Of a stretch of DNA of 64,000 bases, positions 39,072 through 49,234 are shown piece after piece. Positions within the stretch are counted from its first letter, which is position 1, and each line of letters starts with the position of its first letter. The translations under genes and the position numbers were made by a program. This stretch comes from a virus. The stretch spans positions 1-64,000 of the IMG/VR virus record IMGVR_UViG_3300047384_000085, one strand, 5' to 3'. Under the pieces are notes generated by a model that saw nothing but the letters and a program-made list of their open reading frames with translations, did not search any database and had not been told where the DNA came from.

Positions 39072-40171
39072 TGAATGTAAATGGACATCACGACAAGACG
39101 TTACATGACTTAGGTCGAAGAGAGTTAAACCTTCGTCACTATAAGGTCGAGGAAGTCTTACCCGATCATATTGTTGCTAGTTATCCGAAGTTAGTATCAC
39201 TGTTGGAAACGTACTTTCAGTTTGAAGACCAAAGTTCGTCACCAACTGATCTTTTGAATGAACTGTTTACGTTAAGAGATATCACACAGACAGACATAGA
39301 TCTGTTGTCTTTTCTTGAAGACGAGTTACTGTTAGGTCAGTCTTACTTCGAAGGATTCCAAGATAAGAGAGAGGCGGCAAAGTACTCTAATACTCTTTAT
39401 AAGTCTAAGGGTACTAAGTATTCGATACAACAGTTTTTTCGTACTTTCTTTGGTATAGACCCAGATGTGGTTTATACTAAGAACAACGTATTTAAACTTA
39501 ATGAGTCTGAAGTAGGCCCATCGTCTCAGAGATATATTACGGACGATAAGTTATATCAAACATATGCAATTCAGGTGAAGAGTGAATTATCCATATCTAA
39601 ATGGAGAGAAATCTATAAACTATTCGTACATCCTGCTGGCATGTACTTGGGTTCTCAGGTACAATTACAGGGCGTAGTTGACATCGACTTCGAAATACAA
39701 CCACCTCCTGGCTTGTTAGATATTCCACCACAAGAAGTGGAATGTATTGCAGATATGCCTCAGTTCGCATTCTCTGCTCACACTGCATTGTTCGATGTCC
39801 CAATGGATCATTTAGGCGGAGACGAAATGGAATTTAGAGCAACTATGGGTAACGCTAACACTGCACCAAATGCTGGTAATGATGTGGGCGATTACGCAGA
39901 TAAAACCATCGATGAGATACATGGACTACAAAGTAACATACTAGAACTACTAGAACCGAACTCACCGACATTCGATGAACATGATGATGACAGTGGTTCG
40001 TCAATGGGTCTATCAAGTCTAGAGACAATAGATCAGGATCAGTGGACTTGGCAGAATCGTATCCGATCTGATGCGAACAATACATACATGCAGAATCACC
40101 CTAAAGGGCCGTCAATAGGCGACTCAGATGGTGAACTAACATTAGAAGAAATTATGAATAGTCTAGATTAA
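39071..40171 (+). CDS. Virion structural protein, probably baseplate wedge
   Basis: The 366-residue protein has an N-terminal domain LPDHIVASYPKLVSLLETYF with AAKYSNTLYKSKGTKYSIQQ and FFRTFFG that I recall from structural proteins of marine T4-like phages. The C-terminal third is acidic and polar with GDSDGELTLEEIMNSLD at the end. In T4 the gene after 6 is 7, but this protein is a third of its size and not clearly related. The one-base overlap with gp6 supports a wedge role. Confidence 0.65.
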   Translation: MNVNGHHDKTLHDLGRRELNLRHYKVEEVLPDHIVASYPKLVSLLETYFQFEDQSSSPTDLLNELFTLRDITQTDIDLLSFLEDELLLGQSYFEGFQDKREAAKYSNTLYKSKGTKYSIQQFFRTFFGIDPDVVYTKNNVFKLNESEVGPSSQRYITDDKLYQTYAIQVKSELSISKWREIYKLFVHPAGMYLGSQVQLQGVVDIDFEIQPPPGLLDIPPQEVECIADMPQFAFSAHTALFDVPMDHLGGDEMEFRATMGNANTAPNAGNDVGDYADKTIDEIHGLQSNILELLEPNSPTFDEHDDDSGSSMGLSSLETIDQDQWTWQNRIRSDANNTYMQNHPKGPSIGDSDGELTLEEIMNSLD

Positions 40172-40187
40172 ACGCTAGGTTAAAACG

Positions 40188-40195
40188 TATAAATA
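40188..40195 (+). promoter_or_regulatory. T4-type late promoter
   Basis: TATAAATA in the 54-base gap before the fibre-like gene at 40226. The leader has TAGGTAAAGG. Confidence 0.85.
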
Positions 40196-40225
40196 GAATC
40201 ATAGAACTTTTAGGTAAAGGTCAAA

Positions 40226-41242
40226 ATGACAAAACAAGTATTAAATAGAGGCACAATTGCAAACGATGGTACAGGAGATACTCTCCGTACTGCTGGTTTG
40301 AAGATCAATGCCAACTTCGATGAGTTATATCAATTTCTTGGTGGGAAGACTGACGGAACACTTTCCACACAGATAGGAATAGAAAATGATGCGGTTGTTT
40401 TTGAAGGAACTTCATCTGATGATTTTGAAGTTAGATTGAAGGCTGCGAACGCAACGGCGGATCGTATTCTTACTCTTCCAAATGCGGATGGTGAATTTGT
40501 ACTTACGGTTGCGACCCAGACATTGACCAATAAGACAATTACCAACCCGACCGTTTCCGATCTAGTAATTACTGACGGTGGTTCTAACCACGAATATTCT
40601 CTAATTGCGTCTGACATAGCTGCGGATAGAAACATAAACTTGCCGGCATTATTAGATAGTGATGAACTTACGTTTAATGACCACACACAGACATTAACAA
40701 ATAAAACTTTAACCTCTCCAACAATTTCTTCACCGAGAGTTAAAGAGGCTATTAGAGATTCTAGTAGTAACGAATTAATTGATTTCTCACCCACAACTAG
40801 TGCAGTCAATCATATACAGGTTGTCAACAACGTTGATGGTTTAAACCCTAGAATCTCTGCGGTGGGTGATAATACCAATATCAACTTAGAGTTATATGGT
40901 AAAGGTACTGGTTCGGTTGCGGTAGAATCTAAACTGACATTAAAAACAGAAGGTATCACCACTAGTGGCGTTACTGTTAGTCTTAATGCACCAATATCAT
41001 ATTTCAATAAAGCTTCAGGTACTAACACTGCCACTTTACCGAATGGTGTAGAAGATGGTGAAGTCAAATATTTAATAAACATAAACCAAACTGGTAGTTA
41101 TACAATTGCTATTACTGGTAACCCATCTGGTGTACAGTCAGTAGTATTACCTCCGAACAAGTCGGTTCAACTGATTTGGGCATCTGTGGGCGGAACACAA
41201 AATTGGTACGTAATTTCAAATAACGGCGCAACGATTTCATAG
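40226..41242 (+). CDS. Fibre- or whisker-like tail protein
   Basis: The 338-residue protein begins with VLNRGTIANDGTGDTLRTAG and LKINANFDELY, an attachment module common at the N-terminus of marine phage tail proteins. It has two copies of the fibre motif TQTLTNKT (about residues 91-95 and 153-157), and ends with a small beta domain (GSYTIAITGNPSGVQSVVLP then NKSVQLIW). These suit a trimeric fibre or short spike attached to the baseplate. The exact T4 counterpart is not clear. Confidence 0.65.
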   Translation: MTKQVLNRGTIANDGTGDTLRTAGLKINANFDELYQFLGGKTDGTLSTQIGIENDAVVFEGTSSDDFEVRLKAANATADRILTLPNADGEFVLTVATQTLTNKTITNPTVSDLVITDGGSNHEYSLIASDIAADRNINLPALLDSDELTFNDHTQTLTNKTLTSPTISSPRVKEAIRDSSSNELIDFSPTTSAVNHIQVVNNVDGLNPRISAVGDNTNINLELYGKGTGSVAVESKLTLKTEGITTSGVTVSLNAPISYFNKASGTNTATLPNGVEDGEVKYLININQTGSYTIAITGNPSGVQSVVLPPNKSVQLIWASVGGTQNWYVISNNGATIS

Positions 41243-41251
41243 GAAAAGTAA

Positions 41252-42706
41252 ATGAGTGCTATAGTAACAGACAAAATTAAAAAACAATTTCTTGAAGACA
41301 TGTTCAAGGATTTCGATTCGGCTGGTGTAAGGTATTATGCTGGTATTGCTCGTTCAGAACAATGGGATGATCAAGACAATGTTGCGACTCCGCAACCACG
41401 TAAAAGAGATGAACGTGATGCACGAATGAACATGCAATCTGTTAAAAATATTACTGACAGATCTTTCGTTGTTCCTCGTAGTAACTGGTCTTCTGGTACA
41501 CAGTACTCGCCCTATGACGATAATCACATTGGTTATCCGTTACAACCTTACTATGTAATGAATAGTAACCAAGAAATATACGTTTGTTTACAACAAGGTA
41601 GAGATGCAAACGGAACTCCAGTAAACTCTACAACTCAACCTACTGGTAACACTACAGGAGTACCGTTCACTACTGCGGACGGATATGTTTGGAAATTCTT
41701 ATATTCTATCGGTGCGTTACTTGCATCTAAATTTTTGTCTTCTTCATACATACCTGTACAATTAGTTGATTCTGACGAAGCTGCATCTGTTGATGCGACT
41801 GCGGAACAAGTGGAACAACGTGCGGTACAATTAGCGGCAACGCCTGGTGAGATAGTAGGCGTTCAAGTAGTTGGCGGTGGTAACAATTATACAGGTACAC
41901 CAACCGCAAAAATTGATGGTGATGGTACAGGCGCTGAGGTAGTTGCTATAGTTAGTGGTAACTCTGTAGTTAACTTGAGAGTTAAACAAGATTCAGACGG
42001 AAACCTTCAAGGAACTAACCCAAATGGTTGGTCAACTGGTTCATTCCGTGGTTCTGGTTACAAACGTGCTAGTATAAGTTTCACTGGTGGTGGCGGTACA
42101 GGTGCATCTGGACGAGTTATTTTAGGCCCAGAAAATGGTCTGGGTGCCGACCCAAGAGATGATTTAAAATCTGGCGCATGTATGTTTAACGCCAAGATTG
42201 ATGGTGCTGAAGGTGGAGACTTCTTACTAGGTGACAACACTTTCCGTCAAGTTTTACTTTTGCGTAATCCATTGGTTAGAGATTCTGCTAATAGATCAGA
42301 ACTGGATTTCTTTACGGATGCGACAGGAAGTACTTTGGACAGAGTTATCTTAACTTCGATAAATGGTTCGTTTGTGGAAGACCAGTTCATCACTGCTCAG
42401 AACGGAGATACTCCATTCTCAAAAGCATATATCGACACGGTTGACTCAGTTTCTGTTGATGGTTCACAAGCGAGATTATTGGTACACCAAAATGAAGGAA
42501 CAGGATTCACACCCTTTATCGGTCAAAGTGTCACATTAGATGTGGCAGATGGTAATGGTACTAACACAGGAAAGATCTTGCAAAACAATTACATTCGAGG
42601 TGAGGTAGATCCGCTTTCTGGAGAACTCCTATATATTGATAACAGAGCGGCAGTTGACCGTTCATCTGAACAAACCGAAGATTTAAAAATCGTAATACAA
42701 CTCTAG
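41252..42706 (+). CDS. 8: gp8-like baseplate wedge protein, with insert
   Basis: The 484-residue protein matches T4 gp8 at both ends: YYAGIARSEQWDDQDN (T4 ITFGRSEPWSS), SFVVPRSNW, DGYVWKFLYSIG (T4 DGYVWEYLFEIP), and C-terminal GELLYIDNRAAVDRSSEQTE (T4 GEMIYMENRPPIIMAMDQTE). T4 gp8 has 334 residues; the additional part includes a glycine-rich beta segment VVGGGNNYTGTPTAKIDGDG and a related SFTGGGGTGASGRVILGP between about 205 and 285. gp8 is an outer wedge component that binds gp7 and gp10. Confidence 0.9.
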   Translation: MSAIVTDKIKKQFLEDMFKDFDSAGVRYYAGIARSEQWDDQDNVATPQPRKRDERDARMNMQSVKNITDRSFVVPRSNWSSGTQYSPYDDNHIGYPLQPYYVMNSNQEIYVCLQQGRDANGTPVNSTTQPTGNTTGVPFTTADGYVWKFLYSIGALLASKFLSSSYIPVQLVDSDEAASVDATAEQVEQRAVQLAATPGEIVGVQVVGGGNNYTGTPTAKIDGDGTGAEVVAIVSGNSVVNLRVKQDSDGNLQGTNPNGWSTGSFRGSGYKRASISFTGGGGTGASGRVILGPENGLGADPRDDLKSGACMFNAKIDGAEGGDFLLGDNTFRQVLLLRNPLVRDSANRSELDFFTDATGSTLDRVILTSINGSFVEDQFITAQNGDTPFSKAYIDTVDSVSVDGSQARLLVHQNEGTGFTPFIGQSVTLDVADGNGTNTGKILQNNYIRGEVDPLSGELLYIDNRAAVDRSSEQTEDLKIVIQL

Positions 42707-42720
42707 GGTAATATAGAAAA

Positions 42721-45700
42721 ATGTCAACGACTTATACAGAAAACACCTTTGCTACCACCTATAAAGATGATTACGATAGAACTAAAAATTATCATAAGAT
42801 TCTATTCAATAGTGGTAAAGCGCTACAAGCAAGAGAGTTAACTCAGTTACAATCAGTAATACAAGAACAATTTTCTCAACTTGCTGGGAACTTATTCACT
42901 GAGGGTGCATCTATATCCCCAGGCTCCTTCCGAGTAGATAATGAATTAGAATTTATAAAAATAAGTTCTGCAACACCGTTTCCATCAGACCCAAGTGTAT
43001 TAGAAGGTCTAACTTTTGAGATCGGATCTACTGGAAGCAACAAAGAATTTCTGGTCGTCAATGCAATTGCTGCTGAAGGAGATGATCCAGATACACTAAT
43101 TGTTGAGTATACCAAAGATCAGGTAGGTGGAGAGACTGGTACTAGGGCTCAAGCCGGAGAATCTTTGATTGGTGCTTCTGCCGGAACCACGTACACATTT
43201 AGTGTCCAGTCTGAAAACACTTCTACTAATTCTGCTGTCGGTCTAGGTTCTGCTATATCTGTTGACGAAGGTCATTTCTTCATACAAGGTCACGTTGTTT
43301 ATTGTCCTCCACAAAAACTAATTTTCCGTAAATATGAAACTAATCAATCGAGTCGTTTCGGTTTTAAAGTTACGCAAGATATTGTAAATGTCGATGATGA
43401 CGTATCATTGTATGATAATCAGGGAGAGACTCCAAATCTAACATCGCCTGGTGCTGACAGATATCGTATCCAACTCACTCTTGCTGATGCGAGAGTAGTT
43501 TTAAATGAAGATGATTTCATTCCGATCGTTGAAGTTGTGGGTGGTCAAATTGTTTCTAAAACAACGACTAGTTCTGGATTTAAATCTATTAGAGATGAAA
43601 TGGCGATCAGAACGTATGAAGAATCTGGTGATTACGTTAAACGTTATTTCCGTGCTTCATTTGAACCCAATGATGACACAACTTTCAAGTTAAAAGTATC
43701 GCCTGGAACCGCATACGTTAGGGGTTATCGTATTAATAAAGATGCCTCTACGACTATCATTTCTGATAAACCGACCGATACTATTTCTAGGAATAACGAC
43801 ACCGTAACAGTTGACTATGCAAACTTTTTATTATATACTGACGGTAAGGGTAGTATGCCCGACTTCTCGACATGTGAAAAAATAGACATTCATGATGCTG
43901 CCAATGGTGGTGGTAACAAAATTGGTACATGTCGTGTTCGTGGTATAAACATTAGCGGTACTGTTGCTGGTACTAAAAAACTACATATTTTTGATCTACA
44001 GATAACGGACGAAACTAAGAGTATCCGTGATATTCAGTCTGTTGTGACTAATTCTGGAGCTCCGACTACCAACTACCTAAACATATATCGAACTAACAAC
44101 AGTACTAAACTTTATCAAAGTGAAAAGAAAGGTGTTATCTTCGATAGTCCCTTACCTAGACCCAAGACGTTTAGTGATCACGTATACACTGTAGCTAAAA
44201 AGAAAAGTTTTAGTCTTTCAGGAGCAACTACGCACTCATTCAGTAACAGTAGTTCTGACACCAGTCTATCTAACGGTAGTGCATGGATCGTTTCATCTGC
44301 GGATTCTGATGAGGTTTCTGATGCGGTTGTCACTTTCAGTGGAAATGATGCCGAGATTTCGGGTCTGGTTGACGGTGAAACTTACGACTTAATGTATTTC
44401 GAACAACTCAGTGCTCCAGTTAGAAAGAATAAAACACTGAAAACACATACCGCCACTTATAATATAGATTCTGACGGTGTAGGTCAAGAGTTAATTGAGT
44501 TAGGAAAAATCGACCTTTATAGAGTTAATTCTGTTAGAGAAGATAGCGCAAACGGTAGAAATGTACTAGGTGTGTTTGGTATTGATAATGGACAAAGAGA
44601 TACTCATTACGATGAAGCTAAACTACTCTTCAGGGGTGGTGGATTAAGGGATAGTTCTTCGGTTGTTCCGATCCACGTTTCTTTTGATTTCTTTGAACAC
44701 ACAGCAGGGGACTTCTTTGACGTTAGTTCATATAGTCTTCCTTATGTAGATATACCAGTACATAGAACTGCGAATAGTAGACTAGTAAATTTACGTGATG
44801 TGGTTGACTTACGTCCATCTATCAATCCATCTACTGGTGCGTTTAGTGTTTCTGACGTATTGGGTCTACCACAGTCAAACTCAGTCATAACCTGTGACGG
44901 TGAGTATTTTATGCCTCGTCTTGACAAATTAGTATTGTCAAAAGGTGGTGAGTTACGTTTGATTCAGGGTGTATCTTCAATGCAACCTAAGTATCCATCA
45001 ACTCCTGTAGACTGTATTGATCTCTACAAGATTCATATGAATGCGAACACAATGCATGTTAAAGATCTTGAGACTACTATTATTCCAAGACGTGGTTACA
45101 CGATGGAAGATATCAATAAGATCGAAAAACGAATCGATAAACTAGAGGAAGCAACAACGCTTTCCCTATTAGAGTCTAACGCAGCTAACGAAAGAATATT
45201 TGACGATACTGGTGAAGAAAGAATACACACAGGTTTCTTTGTAGATAACTTCAAGAATCAGAGATTCACTGATACTAAGAGTATTGAACACAGAGCGTCA
45301 ATGGATCCATCTAAGGGACTCATCAGACCATCATACAAATGTAAGTCGATTTTCTTAAAATATGACAGTGCCGAATCAACAGATACCGTTAAGAAAGGCG
45401 ATAACATCTATCTTAACCATACCGAGACTCCTTATTTGTCTCAAACTATGGCATCTAAGACTATCAATGTTAACCCATTCCACGTTGAGAAGACTCATGG
45501 TGATTTAGTATTATCACCGTCCAAAGATACTTGGAAGAATTTAGATCACCAAGCACCACTTGTGATTGATGCTGGTACAGAGTTTAATACTGATGCCGCT
45601 TTACTTTGGAACGACTGGGAAAACAGTTGGGGTGGTATAGCACCTAATGACCTACAAGTAGGTATGACTTCAGATCCTCTAGTACAACAAACATCTAAGA

Positions 45701-48700
45701 CTACACTAGAAGGTGAGAACACCTCATTTGTTGGTCAGAGAGTGACTACAGAACCAGGCGACTGGGTTAAGACTGGTTCTACGTCCAGTTCTCAGGTACT
45801 CCACACTGGTCAAGTGATCCTTGGTCAAGAGAAAAATGATGTAGTAGGTGCCTCGAAAGTTGTTACTAAGAGTAAAACTGTACCTTATGTACATAAAAGA
45901 ATTGCCAAACCTTGGTCGTTCCTGAAGACTGGTCATCACAACTGGGGGCCTAAAGTAGGTGATGAGTGGGTATTCACTGTTCCGAATGGTCATACGAAAC
46001 GAAACGGTAAATTCCATTTCGCTTCATGTGGTAGAAGTCGTCACCACGAACACTTTGATCTCTTCTATCAGAGAACATCGAATACTTCTGGTGAATCAGG
46101 TAATCCATACACAACCGCATCATGGATTCGAAACCCAGAACCACGTGTAGTTTATCTAAATGATGGTGATAAGTTCCTAATGAGAAGTGTCTCTAAGGGT
46201 AAAGCTCACTTAAATTGGTATAACCATTCTAAAGGTAAGAAGGGTAGGGCAAATGTCTACAATGGTTATGCTCCTAGAACGTCCACCGCACGTATCAAAG
46301 AATACTACACAGATGTTAGTACTGAACTAACAACTTACTCTAAAAATGTGGGTATTAAAGAAACAACCACTAACACGTCTCTTGCTAAAACAGATACGAT
46401 AACGACTGAGAATCAACACTTAACGACACAAGAGTACAACACTGCCACCGAAACAACTACTTCGGTTAACAGAATTACTGCTGAAAGTGTACTCACAGAA
46501 ATAGTTGATGAACGAGTGTTGCAGATAATCCATATCCCTTGGATGCGTTCTCGTAAGGTATCATTCAAGGCGACTGGACTAAGACCAAATACTCAGTACT
46601 TCCCATTCTTTAATGATACTGATGTGAGTCGTTTCTGTAAGACAAAGACTTTCTATAAGTCATCGACAATTGCAGATCCAAATTATGAAGATAGTGATAA
46701 TGCGAGAATGATTCCAGAAGTAGAACTACCTCCATCAACTCAACACTCCGAAGGTTTTGGTGACTTAATATCGAATAGCAATGGTGTTCTTGAGGGTGAG
46801 TTCGAGGTTCCTAATATAGTTGAACCTCCAATGCGATTCCCTACTGGAACAGCGATATTTGAATTATTTGATATTAGTGTTCCAGACAAGAAAAATGCAT
46901 TATCTTATGCTTCTCAGTTCTACACCGCTTCAGGTGTGATCGAGAGTCTGAGTGGTGAGTATACTATTACGAATACACGTGTATTAGAAGTTTCTGGTAA
47001 TGCAACCACTAAAGTAGATAATGATAGGTACACAACACATACAGTTAGTACAGATGAAGTTGTCACATTCGATACACAAACTGATGAAAAAACAGAGATT
47101 ACTAAATCTACGGTATATGGGCCAACAGAAACTAATTCTGTAACTATAGGTAACAGAACAGAACATGTCGGAACTAACGTAACATACGATTATGCTCAAG
47201 GTACTACTGGTTTAGCAGGACACGTTTATCAGAATAAAAAGTCTTCAATACCTAAATATGGTACTGGTGATGGTAAAGTTGTTGTTCAACCAAAAGGCGC
47301 TAAGTATAAGGACGAAGATCCGACTGCACAATCATTTGAGGTACTTGATCCAAATGGTATCTTCTTAACTCGTTTAAGATTGTTCTTTGAATCAAAACCT
47401 GGCACTAACGATGTTCAACATGGTGTTAGTATTGCGATTACCGAAGCACCTGCTGGTTTCCCTGATCGTACTCGAAGAGTTCCAGGCTCACTTGTTCATT
47501 TGGACGCTTCTGATGTTAAAACTATAAGTGGAAATATTAACATCGGTGACATGCTTGCACAAGGTACTGACTTTGTATTTGATGAACCCATCTTCTTAGA
47601 AGGCAATGGTGCTAACTATGCGATTATCATTAGATCTAAGTCTATGGAATATAAGATGTATATCTCCGAAGTACAGGACTTCTTATTAGGTTCTACGACT
47701 CAACGTATCCACAAACAACCGACTCTAGGTTCGTTATTTGTATCTCAGAACACAGATGTTTGGGAACCACGTGGTCAACAAGATCTTGCATATATGATGT
47801 ATCGTGCAGACTTTGAAAACAAAGGTAAAGTTGTTCTGAAGAACCGAAAGGTCAGACCAACAGTTCTTGTCGCAAATCCAATAATGACAGAAATTGAAGG
47901 AGACGTTACGACTGATTCTGATGGTAACCTGATTGCTGATAATACTAACATATTCGATGGGAACGGAAAGTCTTATGTGACGATATTCTGTGAAGGACAT
48001 GGTCTAAGAGCGGGAGACCGAACAAGAATATTTGGATTGAACGCTTCCGCATCTTACAATGGCATCCAAGGTGTTCAAATGAGTGGGTTACAAACCGTTG
48101 TGTCCGCAGATGCTACCAGTATCAAAATCTTAACTAACGGAACGGCAACATCGTCTGGAAGAACTGGAGGCGGTGAATTAAGATTGATGCAACACGTACC
48201 GTTTGAATTAATTAGACCAGATTTAGATGTTCTACAACCAGAAACAACTAACTACACGTTCTCTGCAAAAATGACACGTAATACACCATTAAGTGGTTTG
48301 GATATTAATGATCGATTTGCCATAGATGACAACTTCACTTTGATGCGAAATAAAACTAACGTAACTTTGGATAAAGATTACGCTGTATTTAACAGTTATG
48401 AAGAAGATACTGAAGGTTCTTTCGCAATAACGGATACTAATGATCGGAATAAATCCATGACCACTCATGTAGTCATGACTACGTCCGATACACGTGTAAG
48501 TCCAGTAATTGATATGGAATCGGCAGATCTTAAACTGACACATAATATTATCGACAATACCGATGAGAATATTGAAGATGAGTTTGAACTGTCTACATCT
48601 AGTGCTGACGAATATAGAGTCACAGGAGGATTAGACGAAGAAGAAGTGGCTGGAGGTACTGTTGCTTCCAAACACGTATGTATCCCTATCAGTCTAACGG

Positions 48701-49011
48701 AAACTTCTCGTGGTTTATCAGTTAAAATGAGTGTTAACAGACCACCAGACACAGGTATCGGTTTGTACTACAGAACTTGTCCGAAAGATGTGAACATAAA
48801 AGATATTTCTTGGGAATATGCTGAACCAGTAACTCAAATGCCATCAGATACAAATAAAAATACTTTCCGTGAGTATCAGTATTTGATAGGTGGTGAGACA
48901 GGTGAATTAGATCCATTTGATAGATTCCAATTGAAGATAACTTTTGGTAGTACATCATCTGCCAAGGTTCCAGTAGTTAAATCATTGAGGGCAATTGCAC
49001 TTGCAGACTGA
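42721..49011 (+). CDS. Giant baseplate/tail protein (DUF4815-like N-terminus)
   Basis: At 2096 residues this is the largest protein of the window. Its N-terminus (YDRTKNYHKILFNSGKALQA followed by RELTQLQSVIQEQFSQLAG) is of the type I recall as DUF4815, found in large structural proteins of marine T4-like phages. A coiled segment near residue 800 (EDINKIEKRIDKLEEATTLS) is followed by Thr/Ser-rich beta stretches, a KTKTF-type region, and a C-terminal beta domain. In T4 the following positions encode gp9-gp12; this protein may combine such functions as the outer wedge carrying fibres. Its 3' end overlaps the next small gene by 17 bases. Confidence 0.7.
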   Translation: MSTTYTENTFATTYKDDYDRTKNYHKILFNSGKALQARELTQLQSVIQEQFSQLAGNLFTEGASISPGSFRVDNELEFIKISSATPFPSDPSVLEGLTFEIGSTGSNKEFLVVNAIAAEGDDPDTLIVEYTKDQVGGETGTRAQAGESLIGASAGTTYTFSVQSENTSTNSAVGLGSAISVDEGHFFIQGHVVYCPPQKLIFRKYETNQSSRFGFKVTQDIVNVDDDVSLYDNQGETPNLTSPGADRYRIQLTLADARVVLNEDDFIPIVEVVGGQIVSKTTTSSGFKSIRDEMAIRTYEESGDYVKRYFRASFEPNDDTTFKLKVSPGTAYVRGYRINKDASTTIISDKPTDTISRNNDTVTVDYANFLLYTDGKGSMPDFSTCEKIDIHDAANGGGNKIGTCRVRGINISGTVAGTKKLHIFDLQITDETKSIRDIQSVVTNSGAPTTNYLNIYRTNNSTKLYQSEKKGVIFDSPLPRPKTFSDHVYTVAKKKSFSLSGATTHSFSNSSSDTSLSNGSAWIVSSADSDEVSDAVVTFSGNDAEISGLVDGETYDLMYFEQLSAPVRKNKTLKTHTATYNIDSDGVGQELIELGKIDLYRVNSVREDSANGRNVLGVFGIDNGQRDTHYDEAKLLFRGGGLRDSSSVVPIHVSFDFFEHTAGDFFDVSSYSLPYVDIPVHRTANSRLVNLRDVVDLRPSINPSTGAFSVSDVLGLPQSNSVITCDGEYFMPRLDKLVLSKGGELRLIQGVSSMQPKYPSTPVDCIDLYKIHMNANTMHVKDLETTIIPRRGYTMEDINKIEKRIDKLEEATTLSLLESNAANERIFDDTGEERIHTGFFVDNFKNQRFTDTKSIEHRASMDPSKGLIRPSYKCKSIFLKYDSAESTDTVKKGDNIYLNHTETPYLSQTMASKTINVNPFHVEKTHGDLVLSPSKDTWKNLDHQAPLVIDAGTEFNTDAALLWNDWENSWGGIAPNDLQVGMTSDPLVQQTSKTTLEGENTSFVGQRVTTEPGDWVKTGSTSSSQVLHTGQVILGQEKNDVVGASKVVTKSKTVPYVHKRIAKPWSFLKTGHHNWGPKVGDEWVFTVPNGHTKRNGKFHFASCGRSRHHEHFDLFYQRTSNTSGESGNPYTTASWIRNPEPRVVYLNDGDKFLMRSVSKGKAHLNWYNHSKGKKGRANVYNGYAPRTSTARIKEYYTDVSTELTTYSKNVGIKETTTNTSLAKTDTITTENQHLTTQEYNTATETTTSVNRITAESVLTEIVDERVLQIIHIPWMRSRKVSFKATGLRPNTQYFPFFNDTDVSRFCKTKTFYKSSTIADPNYEDSDNARMIPEVELPPSTQHSEGFGDLISNSNGVLEGEFEVPNIVEPPMRFPTGTAIFELFDISVPDKKNALSYASQFYTASGVIESLSGEYTITNTRVLEVSGNATTKVDNDRYTTHTVSTDEVVTFDTQTDEKTEITKSTVYGPTETNSVTIGNRTEHVGTNVTYDYAQGTTGLAGHVYQNKKSSIPKYGTGDGKVVVQPKGAKYKDEDPTAQSFEVLDPNGIFLTRLRLFFESKPGTNDVQHGVSIAITEAPAGFPDRTRRVPGSLVHLDASDVKTISGNINIGDMLAQGTDFVFDEPIFLEGNGANYAIIIRSKSMEYKMYISEVQDFLLGSTTQRIHKQPTLGSLFVSQNTDVWEPRGQQDLAYMMYRADFENKGKVVLKNRKVRPTVLVANPIMTEIEGDVTTDSDGNLIADNTNIFDGNGKSYVTIFCEGHGLRAGDRTRIFGLNASASYNGIQGVQMSGLQTVVSADATSIKILTNGTATSSGRTGGGELRLMQHVPFELIRPDLDVLQPETTNYTFSAKMTRNTPLSGLDINDRFAIDDNFTLMRNKTNVTLDKDYAVFNSYEEDTEGSFAITDTNDRNKSMTTHVVMTTSDTRVSPVIDMESADLKLTHNIIDNTDENIEDEFELSTSSADEYRVTGGLDEEEVAGGTVASKHVCIPISLTETSRGLSVKMSVNRPPDTGIGLYYRTCPKDVNIKDISWEYAEPVTQMPSDTNKNTFREYQYLIGGETGELDPFDRFQLKITFGSTSSAKVPVVKSLRAIALAD

Positions 49012-49234
49012 TAAATTAATACCAGTAGAGGGTCATGGGGATTTAGCCCGTGACCCAAATACTGGGGCTATAGTTAATATAAATAGTAAAAAGATACAAG
49101 AATCTCGTCAGAGAAGAAATATCAAAAGACAACGTTTACAAGAACAAGAAGAATTGAAAGCAAAAGTTGAAAACTTAGAGTACGATATCTCTGATATAAA
49201 AGACATGCTTTCGCAACTTATAGAGAAACTATAA
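48995..49234 (+). CDS. Small coiled-coil tail protein
   Basis: The 79-residue product reads GDLARDPNTGAIVNINSKKI, a short N-terminal module I recall in marine phages next to tail fibre genes, then a Lys/Arg/Gln-rich helix (QSRRNIK-type) and a leucine-zipper-like coiled coil ending in SQLIEKL. Start is TTG 48995, four bases after GAGG; TTG 49001 is the alternative, since no ATG is available upstream of the module. It shares one base with the next fibre gene. It may be a trimerisation or fibre-attachment factor. Confidence 0.65.
   Translation: MHLQTDKLIPVEGHGDLARDPNTGAIVNINSKKIQESRQRRNIKRQRLQEQEELKAKVENLEYDISDIKDMLSQLIEKL
49078..49085 (+). promoter_or_regulatory. T4-type late promoter inside small gene
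   Basis: TATAAATA within the coiled-coil gene, about 150 bases upstream of the repeat fibre start at 49234. Use as an internal promoter is inferred from the consensus match. Confidence 0.45.
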
